In this document: piece by piece, positions 1 through 7,559 of the stretch
Layout: each line of letters starts with the position of its first letter
How positions within the stretch are numbered: the first letter of the stretch is position 1
Assembly: GCA_041601535.1 (NCBI GenBank)
Contig: JBFIHZ010000075.1
Location: forward strand, 1 to 13,494
Origin: JBFIHZ01 sp041601535
GTDB lineage: Bacteria; Pseudomonadota; Gammaproteobacteria; Xanthomonadales; SZUA-36
Reading direction: 5' to 3'
Length of the DNA: 13,494 nt
The notes under the pieces: generated by a model
What the model was told of the DNA's origin: nothing
Database searches by the model: none
Seen by the model: only the letters and a program-made list of their open reading frames with translations
Made by a program: the position numbers and the translations under genes

Positions 1-1322
1 GACAGCCCGGCCGCCATGGCGTGCCCGCCAAAGGCCTTCATCAGACCGGGCTGATGCGCATCCACCAGTGCCAGCACATCGCGGATATGCAGACCGCGCA
101 CCGAGCGGGCCGAGCCCTTGAGTTGTTCGGCGCCATCTGCTTCAGGGGCAAACGCGATTACCGGGCGGTGCACCGCGTCTTTTACCCGCGAGGCCACCAG
201 CCCAACGATGCCCTGGTGCCAGCGCTCGTCAAACAGGCACAGCGCATTGGGCAGCTGTTCGGCCTGCTGCAACTCGGCGATGCGCTCGCGCACCTGTTGC
301 ATGGCCTCCACCTGCATTTGTTCCTGCATGTCCTTGCGCTGGCGGTTCAGCTCATCCAGCTGCAAGGCCAGCGTGTCGGCTTCCTCGCGCTGCTCGCACA
401 ACAGGCAGCGGATACCAACGCTCATATCTTCCAGACGGCCCGCCGCGTTAAGCCGTGGCGCCACCGCAAAACCCAGGTCGGAGGCGCTGACGTAACGGTA
501 GTCGCGGTTACCAGCGCGTAACAAAGCCATAATGCCCGGCCGCGCCAGGCCACGGCGGATGCGTTCCATGCCCTGTTGCACCAGCACCCGGTTGTTATGA
601 TCCAGCGGTACCAGGTCAGCCACCGTACCCAGCGCCACCAGGTCAAGCAGCTGCGCCAGGTTGGGCTCCTTGCGTGCACCGCTGAACCAGTCCCGGCCGC
701 GCAATACCTGGCGCACACAGCTGGCCAGGTAAAACATCACCCCTACCCCGGCCAGCGCCTTGCTGGGAAACGGATCGCCGGGACAGTTCGGATTGACGAT
801 GGCATGGGCAGCGGGCAGTTCCACACCCGGCAAATGGTGGTCGGTAATGATCACCCGGCAGCCCAGCGCGCGGGCCCGCGCCACGCCGGCCACGCAACTG
901 ATACCGGAATCCACCGTGACCAGTACATCGGGCGGATCGTCCGCCAGGGTATCAACCAGTGGCTCGGTCAGGCCGTAACCAAACTCGAAGCGGTTGGGCA
1001 CACGGAAATCGACCTTGCCAGCCCCCATGGACTGCAACGCCAGTACCGCCACCGCGGTACCGGTGGCACCATCGGCGTCGAAATCACCCACCACCAGGAT
1101 GCGCTGGTCCGTGCAGATGGCATCCGCCAGCATCGTGGCGGCTTCGTCAATGCCTCCCAGTGCTTGTGGGGAAAGCATCTGGCCCAGGCCCAGGTCCAGT
1201 TCGCTGGCGCGGGTAATGCCACGGTTGAGATAGACACGCTGTAACACCGGGTGCAGCCCGGCTGGCAGGTCACCGGCCTGACCGCGTGGTTGTCGTTCAC
1301 GGATGGAGTAACTGGCAAACAC
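1..1322 (-). CDS. recJ: RecJ single-stranded-DNA-specific 5'-3' exonuclease (3' end of gene beyond window)
   Basis: RecJ degrades single-stranded DNA 5' to 3' in RecF-pathway recombination, mismatch repair and replication-fork processing in the cytoplasm. The first 440 codons are present. Seen: DHH-family motif DFDADGAT at residues 80-87, VTVDSGIS at about 136-142, TDHHLPG at about 160-166 (DHH metal ligands) and the DHHA1-type GGHAMAAG at 432-439. The C-terminal OB-fold region (about 130 residues in E. coli RecJ, 577 aa) lies outside the window. The start is taken as GTG at 1322. It gives 17 residues before the conserved DLP block, close to the E. coli N terminus, and no ATG occurs nearby. 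A G-rich run about 10 nt upstream may serve as the ribosome binding site. The gene starts one base after the rpfE stop (TGA-C-GTG), implying translational coupling. Identification is very secure; the exact start is less so. Confidence 0.95.
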   Translation of the reverse strand, partial: MFASYSIRERQPRGQAGDLPAGLHPVLQRVYLNRGITRASELDLGLGQMLSPQALGGIDEAATMLADAICTDQRILVVGDFDADGATGTAVAVLALQSMGAGKVDFRVPNRFEFGYGLTEPLVDTLADDPPDVLVTVDSGISCVAGVARARALGCRVIITDHHLPGVELPAAHAIVNPNCPGDPFPSKALAGVGVMFYLASCVRQVLRGRDWFSGARKEPNLAQLLDLVALGTVADLVPLDHNNRVLVQQGMERIRRGLARPGIMALLRAGNRDYRYVSASDLGFAVAPRLNAAGRLEDMSVGIRCLLCEQREEADTLALQLDELNRQRKDMQEQMQVEAMQQVRERIAELQQAEQLPNALCLFDERWHQGIVGLVASRVKDAVHRPVIAFAPEADGAEQLKGSARSVRGLHIRDVLALVDAHQPGLMKAFGGHAMAAGL

Positions 1323-1323
1323 G

Positions 1324-2442
1324 TCAGTGCCGCCCCCCGCGCCCGGCAGCACCAGGCTGGCCGAGCGGACGGCTGATTTTCCAGAAGCGGCGCAGATCGC
1401 CGTGCGACACCTGCCAGCCGCTGCCATCACCGCCCAACAGGCACAACGGCAGGTGCCGGCGGCCGGCGGCATCGAATACCGCGCCGACCAGGCGTTCCAG
1501 GCGGAGCAGTTCATCCATCGGTGCAGCGCGCTGCGGCGTGATATCCAGCAACAGCGGCAAGGCAGTGCTGCCGCTCAGGTCGAGATTGATGTCCGCGTTC
1601 GGGCTGGGCTCCACGGCCAGGTCCGGCTGGTCCGGTCCGGCCGTTGCCGCGTTTTCCCCGCCAGGGAAATATTCACTGCGGCTGGCAATGTCCTGCAGGC
1701 CGGCCAGGCCACGGCTGACCGGCTGGGATGAGATCAGTTGCCGGTAGCGGGCCGCCTGCGGCAGGCGCGGCAGTACGCCGCCACCCCAGAACCATACCGA
1801 GTTCAGTTCGGCCTGGCCGCGTTCACGCCGCCGCCGGTTGGTGTCACAGGCATGCAGGTCAATCTGGATTTCATTCAGCAGATGCCGCCACGGCCGCGCG
1901 GCGGCATGCGCGGGCAATACATCGGCCATGTCACAGCCCAGCGCCTCATCGATGGATGGAAAATCGAAGCCGGGTGCATGCGGAGTCTGCAGTGTCCAGC
2001 GCTGCGGATGATCACAATGCAACTGCAGATCATTGGCCGCCAGCGTGGCGGCCACGGTGGCGCGGATATCCTGCTGCTCGACGGCATCGCAGTCATCCAG
2101 CCCCTGGCCCAGTACCAGCACCCGTGCCATATCGGCCCTCAGGCTGACCACCTCCACGCGCAGCCAGTACTCATCCGCACCGGGACGGCGGCCGCTGTCG
2201 GCATAGCGCGTCAGTGCACCCACTGCCGGCTGGTGGCCGGCTGGCAAGCCAAACAGCTGGCCACGCAACTCATCTGCCGTAGCGCACGCCATGCGCACCG
2301 GACGCCCCCGTGCCAGCAGCCGTTCCAGCGCGGGCAAACGGGGCGTATCGCTGGCGCGGGCCAGCAGCGCATGCAGGCGCTCATGCAGCAGCGTGATATT
2401 CGCTTCGGTTGGCAGTGTGCTGGTGGGAGACGCGCTGGGCAC
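1324..2442 (-). CDS. rpfE: RpfE-family (COG4255) protein, iPGM/phosphatase-superfamily-like, function unknown
   Basis: This matches, by recognition, the RpfE type of conserved proteobacterial proteins, often labelled phosphoglycerate mutase-like. In Xanthomonas rpfE lies between recJ and greA near the quorum-sensing rpf cluster, exactly the position here. Seen: PALERLLARGR at about 37-47, the block NEIQIDLH at 190-197, then a basic RRRRERGQ stretch leading to LNSVWFWGGG at 213-222, the family's most recognisable motif. No signal peptide or membrane segment is visible, so it is probably cytosolic. Biochemical function is not established, and the mutase label should not be read as an activity. 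The assigned GTG lies 8 bp after the greA stop and lacks a clear Shine-Dalgarno sequence. The frame stays open upstream into greA (reading LYLIRP), so the true N terminus may be longer and overlap greA. The gene is followed after one base by recJ. Confidence 0.8.
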   Translation of the reverse strand: MPSASPTSTLPTEANITLLHERLHALLARASDTPRLPALERLLARGRPVRMACATADELRGQLFGLPAGHQPAVGALTRYADSGRRPGADEYWLRVEVVSLRADMARVLVLGQGLDDCDAVEQQDIRATVAATLAANDLQLHCDHPQRWTLQTPHAPGFDFPSIDEALGCDMADVLPAHAAARPWRHLLNEIQIDLHACDTNRRRRERGQAELNSVWFWGGGVLPRLPQAARYRQLISSQPVSRGLAGLQDIASRSEYFPGGENAATAGPDQPDLAVEPSPNADINLDLSGSTALPLLLDITPQRAAPMDELLRLERLVGAVFDAAGRRHLPLCLLGGDGSGWQVSHGDLRRFWKISRPLGQPGAAGRGGRH

Positions 2443-2450
2443 CGGACGGA

Positions 2451-2927
2451 TCAGATATAGCTGACGTCCACGATCTCGTATTCGCGGTCGCCAGCAGGGG
2501 CACGCACCACCACCACATCACCGGCCGACTGCCCGATCAGGGCGCGTGCGATCGGCGAGCTGACCGCGATGCGGTTTTGCTTGATGTCGGCTTCCAGGTC
2601 GCCGACGATCTGGTAAGTGGTCTCGTCGCCGGTTTCCTCATCGGCCACCGTAACGGTGGCACCAAAGACGATTTTTCCGCCGGTATTCAGCGTGCTGACG
2701 TCGATGATCTGGGCGGTTGACAGGTCGCCTTCCAGCCGCTGGATACGGCCTTCGATAAAGCCCTGCTGTTCACGCGCGGCATGGTATTCGGCATTTTCTT
2801 TCAGGTCGCCGTGCGCCCTCGCCTCGGCGATGGCCTTGATGATCTGCGGACGGTCTACTTTTTTCAGTTTCGCCAGCTCTTCCCGCAGGCGCTCGGCACC
2901 GTGCAGGGTCAATGGAGGTCTGCTCAT
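2451..2927 (-). CDS. greA: Transcription elongation factor GreA
   Basis: GreA enters the secondary channel of RNA polymerase and stimulates cleavage of backtracked RNA, freeing arrested complexes. The 158-aa protein has the full family length. The N-terminal coiled coil (about 12-75) contains ARAHGDLKENAEYHAA, with the functional acidic tip residues D41 and E44 at the same numbers as in E. coli. The C-terminal FKBP-like domain includes IVFGATVTV and NRIAVSSPIARALIGQ. The ATG at 2927 is chosen over a longer in-frame extension into carB because it gives the standard N terminus (MSRPPLTLHGAE). The spacer to the carB stop is 16 bp, with a GGA about 9 nt before the start. It sits downstream of carAB as in Pseudomonas, so it is probably co-transcribed with carAB and upstream of rpfE-recJ. 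Confidence 0.97.
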   Translation of the reverse strand: MSRPPLTLHGAERLREELAKLKKVDRPQIIKAIAEARAHGDLKENAEYHAAREQQGFIEGRIQRLEGDLSTAQIIDVSTLNTGGKIVFGATVTVADEETGDETTYQIVGDLEADIKQNRIAVSSPIARALIGQSAGDVVVVRAPAGDREYEIVDVSYI

Positions 2928-2943
2928 GATTATTTTCCGTTGT

Positions 2944-5900
2944 TCAGGCGGTTTCCAGCCCGCGGTGCAATTGTTGCAGGCTGTGTACCGTGTAGTCTTC
3001 TTCGTGGTCCAGTGCGCGCAAGGTCGCCCGGCCACCGGCTATGGTCGTAGAGTAGCTTACTTTGCGCTGCAGGGCTTCACGCCTTATCGAAAATGAATCC
3101 GAAATGGCTTGCCGGCCCTCGGTGGTATTGACAATGAAATTGATCTCGTTGTTCTTGATCAGGTCAACCACGTGCGGGCGCCCTTCCATCACCTTGTTGA
3201 TGCCCTCGCAGGGAATGTGATGGCCCTCCAGAAACTGGCTGGTGCCGCGCGTGGCCACCAGCGTATAACCGCGGCCAATCAGTTCGCGCGCAATGGGCAG
3301 CAGCTCGTCCTTGTCCGAATCGCGCACCGACAGGAACGCTTTGCCCGGTTTGGGCAGGCCGTAACTGGCCGCCTTCATGGACTTGGCGCGCGCCCCGCCA
3401 AAGCTCCAGGCAATGCCCATGACTTCGCCGGTGGAGCGCATTTCCGGACCCAGGATCGGATCCACGCCGGGGAACTTCATAAACGGGAATACGGCTTCCT
3501 TGATGGAAAAGAAATTAGGTACGATTTCTTTTGTATACCCTTGTTCTTTAAGGCTAATTCCGGCCATTACTTTCGCAGCTATGGCCGCCAGCGGCACACC
3601 GGTGGCCTTTGAGACAAACGGTACGGTACGCGAGGCGCGCGGATTGACCTCCAGCACATAAACCTCGTCACCGCGCACCGCGAACTGGGTATTCATCAAG
3701 CCGATTACACCCAGCTCCATCGACATCAGGCGGATCTGCCGGCGCAGCTCATCCTGGATGGCCGGTGACAGTGAATACGGCGGGATGGAGCAGGCCGAGT
3801 CACCGGAATGCACACCAGCCTGTTCGATATGCTCCATGATGCCGCCAATCAGCACGTCGGTGCCGTCACAGATGGCATCCACGTCGACTTCCAGCGCATG
3901 GTCCAGGAAGCGGTCCAGCAACACCGGTGAGGCGTTAGACACTTTCACCGCGTTGGTCATGTAACGCTGCAACTCATCCTCGCCATGCACGATATCCATG
4001 GCGCGGCCGCCCAGCACGTAAGACGGGCGAACCACCAGCGGATAACCGATTTCCGCGGCCTTGATCTGTGCCTCTTCGATACTGGTGGCGGTACGGTTGG
4101 GCGGCTGGCGCAAATCCAGGCGCTGTAACAGCTGCTGGAAGCGCTCGCGGTCCTCGGCCAGGTCAATGGAATCGGGCGTGGTGCCGATGATGGGCACGCC
4201 GGCTGCTTCCAGCGGGCGGGCCAGTTTAAGCGGGGTCTGCCCGCCGTACTGAACGATCACGCCGGCCGGCTTTTCGGTGCGCACGATTTCCAGCACGTCT
4301 TCCAGCGTCAGCGGTTCGAAATACAGGCGGTCAGAGGTATCGTAATCGGTTGAAACCGTCTCCGGGTTGCAGTTGACCATGATGGTCTCATAACCCGCTT
4401 CACGCAGCGCCAGTGCGGCATGCACACAGCAGTAATCGAATTCGATGCCCTGGCCAATGCGGTTGGGCCCGCCGCCCAGCACCATGATCTTTTCACGCTC
4501 ACTGGCCTCGGCTTCGCATTCTTCTTCATAGGTTGAATACATGTAGGCGGTCGAGGTGGCGAACTCGGCGGCGCAGGTGTCCACCCGCTTGTACACCGGC
4601 ACCACGCCCAGGCGGTGGCGGGTTTCACGCACCGCGGTTTCAGTGCTTGACAGCAAGGTGGCCAGGCGCTGATCGGAAAAACCCTTGCGTTTGAGCAGGC
4701 GCAGCTGCGCTTCGTCCAGGGACTCAAGGCTTTTGCCGCGCACCTGCTGTTCGTGCAGGACCAGGTCCTCGATCTGTGCCAGGAACCAGGGGTCTATCCA
4801 GGTGCGTTGCTGGATCTCTTCCAGCGACATGCCCATGCGAAAAGCATCAGCCACGTACAGGATGCGTTCCGCACCGGCTTCGCGCAGTTCGCGCTGCAGC
4901 AAGGCCATATTGTTCTCGGCATCTTCCGCCAGCAGGATTTCATCCATGCCGTCACGATCGGTTTCCAGGCTGCGCAGCGCTTTCTGGAACGACTCCTGGA
5001 AGGTGCGGCCGATGGCCATGGCCTCGCCCACCGACTTCATCTGGGTGGTCAGCCGCGGGTTGGCCGCCGGAAATTTCTCAAACGCAAAGCGCGGAATCTT
5101 GGTGACCACGTAATCGATCGAGGGCTCGAACGAAGCCGGCGTGGCGCCACCGGTAATCTCGTTCTGCAGTTCATCCAGGGTGAAGCCCACCGCCAGCTTG
5201 GCCGCCACCTTGGCAATCGGGAAGCCGGTCGCCTTGGAGGCCAGCGCGGAGGAACGCGACACCCGCGGGTTCATCTCGATGATGACCACGCGGCCATTCT
5301 CCGGGTTGATGGCAAACTGCACGTTGGAACCCCCGGTGTCCACGCCAATCTTGCGCAGCACCGCGATGGAGGCATTGCGCAGCCGCTGGTATTCCTTGTC
5401 GGTCAGGGTCTGGGCCGGCGCCACGGTGATGGAGTCGCCGGTGTGAATACCCATCGGGTCGAGGTTTTCGATGGCACAGATGATGATGCAGTTGTCCTTG
5501 CGGTCACGCACCACTTCCATCTCGAACTCTTTCCAGCCCAGCACGGACTCTTCCATCAACACTTCGGTGGTGGGCGAAAGCTCCAGGCCACGAGTGATGA
5601 TTTCCTCGAATTCTTCCAGGTTGTAGGCAATGCCACCACCGCTGCCGCCCATCGTGAACGAAGGCCGGATGATGGTCGGAAAGCCAATCGTGGCCTGATG
5701 CTGCAACGCCTCTTCCAGGCTGTGCGCAATGGCTGCCGCCGGGGCTTCCAGGCCGATCTCGATCATTGCATCGCGGAAACGCTCGCGGTCTTCCGCCATG
5801 TCGATGGCCTCACTGGACGCGCCGATCATCTCCACACCGTGTTTGGCCAGCACCCCTTCACGCACCAGGTCCAGCGCACAGTTCAGGGCGGTTTGGCCGC

Positions 5901-6171
5901 CCATGGTGGGCAGTAAGGCATCCGGCTTTTCGGTGGCGATAATCTGCGCCACGGTGCGCCATTCGATCGGCTCAATGTAGATCGCATCCGCCATATTGGG
6001 GTCGGTCATGATGGTGGCCGGATTGGAGTTCACCAGGATGACGCGGTAGCCCTCCTCGCGCAGCGCCTTGCAGGCCTGGGCGCCGGAATAGTCAAACTCA
6101 CAGGCCTGGCCAATCACGATGGGGCCGGCGCCGATGATCAGGATACTGTTGATGTCCGTTCTTTTAGGCAT
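2944..6171 (-). CDS. carB: Carbamoyl-phosphate synthase large subunit CarB
   Basis: CarB uses two ATP, bicarbonate and ammonia delivered from CarA to make carbamoyl phosphate for arginine and pyrimidine synthesis. Length is 1075 aa, against 1073 in E. coli. Domains in order: carboxyphosphate ATP-grasp half (about 1-400; GAGPIVIGQACEFDYSGAQ, RPSFTMGGSGGGIAYN, IEMNPRVSRSSALASKATG); oligomerisation domain (about 400-550, containing VYKRVDTCAAEF); second ATP-grasp half (GGGPNRIGQGIEFDYCCVH, RPSYVLGGRAM, LEVNPRASRTVPFVSKATG); and C-terminal MGS-like allosteric domain (ATRGT, INKVMEGRPH, NTTEGRQAISDSFSIRR), which carries the UMP/IMP-binding signature. Feedback by UMP and activation by ornithine are therefore expected. 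The ATG start matches the universal MPKRTDI N terminus. The ribosome binding site is weak. A short AT-rich patch interrupts the coding composition at residues about 872-892. Confidence 0.99.
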   Translation of the reverse strand: MPKRTDINSILIIGAGPIVIGQACEFDYSGAQACKALREEGYRVILVNSNPATIMTDPNMADAIYIEPIEWRTVAQIIATEKPDALLPTMGGQTALNCALDLVREGVLAKHGVEMIGASSEAIDMAEDRERFRDAMIEIGLEAPAAAIAHSLEEALQHQATIGFPTIIRPSFTMGGSGGGIAYNLEEFEEIITRGLELSPTTEVLMEESVLGWKEFEMEVVRDRKDNCIIICAIENLDPMGIHTGDSITVAPAQTLTDKEYQRLRNASIAVLRKIGVDTGGSNVQFAINPENGRVVIIEMNPRVSRSSALASKATGFPIAKVAAKLAVGFTLDELQNEITGGATPASFEPSIDYVVTKIPRFAFEKFPAANPRLTTQMKSVGEAMAIGRTFQESFQKALRSLETDRDGMDEILLAEDAENNMALLQRELREAGAERILYVADAFRMGMSLEEIQQRTWIDPWFLAQIEDLVLHEQQVRGKSLESLDEAQLRLLKRKGFSDQRLATLLSSTETAVRETRHRLGVVPVYKRVDTCAAEFATSTAYMYSTYEEECEAEASEREKIMVLGGGPNRIGQGIEFDYCCVHAALALREAGYETIMVNCNPETVSTDYDTSDRLYFEPLTLEDVLEIVRTEKPAGVIVQYGGQTPLKLARPLEAAGVPIIGTTPDSIDLAEDRERFQQLLQRLDLRQPPNRTATSIEEAQIKAAEIGYPLVVRPSYVLGGRAMDIVHGEDELQRYMTNAVKVSNASPVLLDRFLDHALEVDVDAICDGTDVLIGGIMEHIEQAGVHSGDSACSIPPYSLSPAIQDELRRQIRLMSMELGVIGLMNTQFAVRGDEVYVLEVNPRASRTVPFVSKATGVPLAAIAAKVMAGISLKEQGYTKEIVPNFFSIKEAVFPFMKFPGVDPILGPEMRSTGEVMGIAWSFGGARAKSMKAASYGLPKPGKAFLSVRDSDKDELLPIARELIGRGYTLVATRGTSQFLEGHHIPCEGINKVMEGRPHVVDLIKNNEINFIVNTTEGRQAISDSFSIRREALQRKVSYSTTIAGGRATLRALDHEEDYTVHSLQQLHRGLETA

Positions 6172-6254
6172 GGTTACTCAGTCCGCCAGCGCGGAAAATT
6201 ACGGGTGATTGCGGGTTGCTAAAGGTCATGGCCGGGCTGCTCGGGGTGTCGGCA

Positions 6255-7430
6255 TCAATCGGCTTTGCGCAGCACGGTCACGTTGCTGCGGGCCCCGCTT
6301 GCGTCGCTGTACTGCTCCATCAATTGCACAAAACGGTCGAACAGGCCAGCGATGTCGTGCGGACCCGGGCTGGCTTCCGGATGCCCCTGGAAACCGAAGG
6401 CCGGTGCATCAGTCAGTTCGATACCCTGCAATGAACCGTCAAACAGGCTGCGGTGGGTAGGCCGGGCGCGCTGCGGCAGGCTGTCTTCATCCAGGGCGAA
6501 TCCGTGGTTCTGGCTGGTGATCATCACGCAGCCGCTGTCAAGGTCCTGCACCGGGTGATTGGCGCCGTGATGACCAAATTTCATTTTCAGCGTACGGCCG
6601 CCCACGGCCAGCCCCAGCAACTGGTGGCCGAGGCAAATGCCGAACAGCGGCAGGCCCTGTTCCAGCAGTTCGGTAATGGCGCTGATGGCGTAATCACAGG
6701 GCTCCGGGTCGCCCGGACCATTGGACAAAAACACACCATCCGGTTTCATCGCCAGCACTTCGGCAGCCGGCGTGGTGGCCGGCACCACGCTGACGCGGCA
6801 GCCGCGATCGGCCAGCATGCGCAGGATGTTCCGCTTGACGCCAAAATCATAGGCCACGACATGGCGCACCGGTTCGACCATGCGGAAAGCCTGCTCATCC
6901 AGATCATAGCTGCCCTCGGTCCATTCATAGGGCTGCGTGGTGGTCACTTCGCGGGCCAGGTCCAGGCCCTGCATGCCGGGGAAACTGCGTGCCAGTTCCA
7001 CCGCCTCGGCATCACTGATGTCGCGGCCGCTGATAATGGCGCCGCGTTGCGCACCTTTTTCCCGCAGGATGCGGGTCAGCCGGCGTGTATCGATGTCGGC
7101 AATCGCGGTAATTCCTTCACGTTTCAGGTAATCCGGCAGGCTTTCGGTCTGGCGCCAGTTGCTGGCCAGCAAGGGGCAATCGCGAATGATGAGCCCGGCG
7201 GCTTTGACACCGTCTGACTCGTTATCCTCGTTGTTACAGCCGGTATTGCCCACGTGCGGATAGGTCAGGGTGACCAGTTGCCGCGCGTAGGAAGGGTCGG
7301 TGAGAATCTCCTGATAGCCGGTCATCGAGGTATTGAACACCACCTCGCCGCAGGTCTCACCGCTCGCTCCGATGCCCTGGCCACGGAAAATGCTTCCATC
7401 TTCCAGTGCCAGTATCGCCAGTTCCGCCAA
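6255..7430 (-). CDS. carA: Carbamoyl-phosphate synthase small (glutaminase) subunit CarA
   Basis: CarA hydrolyses glutamine and channels ammonia to CarB. The N-terminal CPSase small-subunit domain (GEVVFNTSMTGYQEI, NTG, IADIDTRRLTR) is followed by a class I glutamine amidotransferase domain with the nucleophile elbow LFGICLGHQLL and the GHPEASPGPHD block. Counted from the TTG start, the triad is Cys266, His350 and Glu352, close to E. coli 269, 353 and 355. I choose TTG at 7430 over the upstream in-frame ATG at 7448. It has a GGAGAG six bases upstream, and it aligns the LEDG motif at residues 9-12 exactly as in E. coli. The ATG instead abuts the U-run of a terminator hairpin and has no ribosome binding site. 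The gene is preceded by its own promoter and attenuator-like leader, and carB follows after 83 bp. Confidence 0.98.
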   Translation of the reverse strand: MAELAILALEDGSIFRGQGIGASGETCGEVVFNTSMTGYQEILTDPSYARQLVTLTYPHVGNTGCNNEDNESDGVKAAGLIIRDCPLLASNWRQTESLPDYLKREGITAIADIDTRRLTRILREKGAQRGAIISGRDISDAEAVELARSFPGMQGLDLAREVTTTQPYEWTEGSYDLDEQAFRMVEPVRHVVAYDFGVKRNILRMLADRGCRVSVVPATTPAAEVLAMKPDGVFLSNGPGDPEPCDYAISAITELLEQGLPLFGICLGHQLLGLAVGGRTLKMKFGHHGANHPVQDLDSGCVMITSQNHGFALDEDSLPQRARPTHRSLFDGSLQGIELTDAPAFGFQGHPEASPGPHDIAGLFDRFVQLMEQYSDASGARSNVTVLRKAD

Positions 7431-7436
7431 TTTAAA

Positions 7437-7442
7437 CTCTCC
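7437..7442 (-). promoter_or_regulatory. Shine-Dalgarno site deciding the carA TTG start
   Basis: GGAGAG lies six bases upstream of TTG at 7430 and inside the reading frame that would begin at the ATG at 7448. It is the only strong Shine-Dalgarno match near the 5' end of carA and supports the shorter protein. Confidence 0.7.
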
Positions 7443-7449
7443 GGACATG

Positions 7450-7480
7450 AAAAACGGGAAAGCCCGTGAGGCTGTTCCCG
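7450..7480 (-). terminator. Intrinsic terminator in the carA leader (candidate attenuator)
   Basis: On the minus strand the outer stem CGGGAA/TTCCCG (six pairs) continues into AGCC/GGCT with one bulged C and a five-base loop. A run of five T follows directly (7450-7454). The whole structure lies between the carA promoter and the carA ribosome binding site, so termination here would stop carAB expression. A U-rich stretch (ATATTAATTTTCTAAG, ending at 7481) precedes it. This layout resembles UTP-sensitive attenuation at E. coli pyrBI. The hairpin is directly visible; its regulation is inferred. Confidence 0.7.
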
Positions 7481-7559
7481 CTTAGAAAATTAATATCAAT
7501 TGTAATGCGGCCGCTGACTGATTGAGCCAGCAACGGACGCAATGGCTCTAAGCGCTCAG

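Larger units (their letters stand above)
7432..7542 (-). other. Possible carA leader ORF (36 codons, TTG start)
   Basis: A frame from TTG at 7542 runs through the terminator hairpin and stops at TAA (7432-7434), one base before the carA TTG. Its last codons contain the carA Shine-Dalgarno sequence. This is the geometry of PyrL upstream of E. coli pyrB, where a ribosome close behind polymerase blocks the terminator hairpin. The start is weak: a TTG with only GAG three bases upstream. A second in-frame TTG is codon 4. I cannot show that it is translated. Confidence 0.25.

Noticed and set aside
576..1244. Plus-strand open frame (222 codons) opposite recJ
   Set aside because: Antisense to the DHH-domain-encoding part of recJ; no motif of its own.
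1738..2460. Plus-strand open frame (240 codons) opposite rpfE
   Set aside because: Antisense to rpfE, with no recognised domain and no ribosome binding site noted; explained by GC-rich codon bias.
3505..3560. TATACA-like -10 inside carB as an internal promoter for greA-rpfE-recJ
   Set aside because: The hexamer 17 bp upstream (GAATTA) is a poor -35, and such -10 matches are expected by chance in the AT-rich patch.
4753..5916. Long plus-strand open frame (387 codons) opposite carB
   Set aside because: It is fully antisense to conserved CarB domains, has no recognisable motif, and its His/Gln/Arg-rich composition is typical of the complement of GC-rich coding DNA.
7482..7505. AT-rich stretch resembling an arginine-repressor (ArgR) operator upstream of carA
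   Set aside because: It lacks the symmetrical TGAAT/ATTCA half-sites, and it lies inside the transcribed leader where it is better explained as a polymerase pause region.
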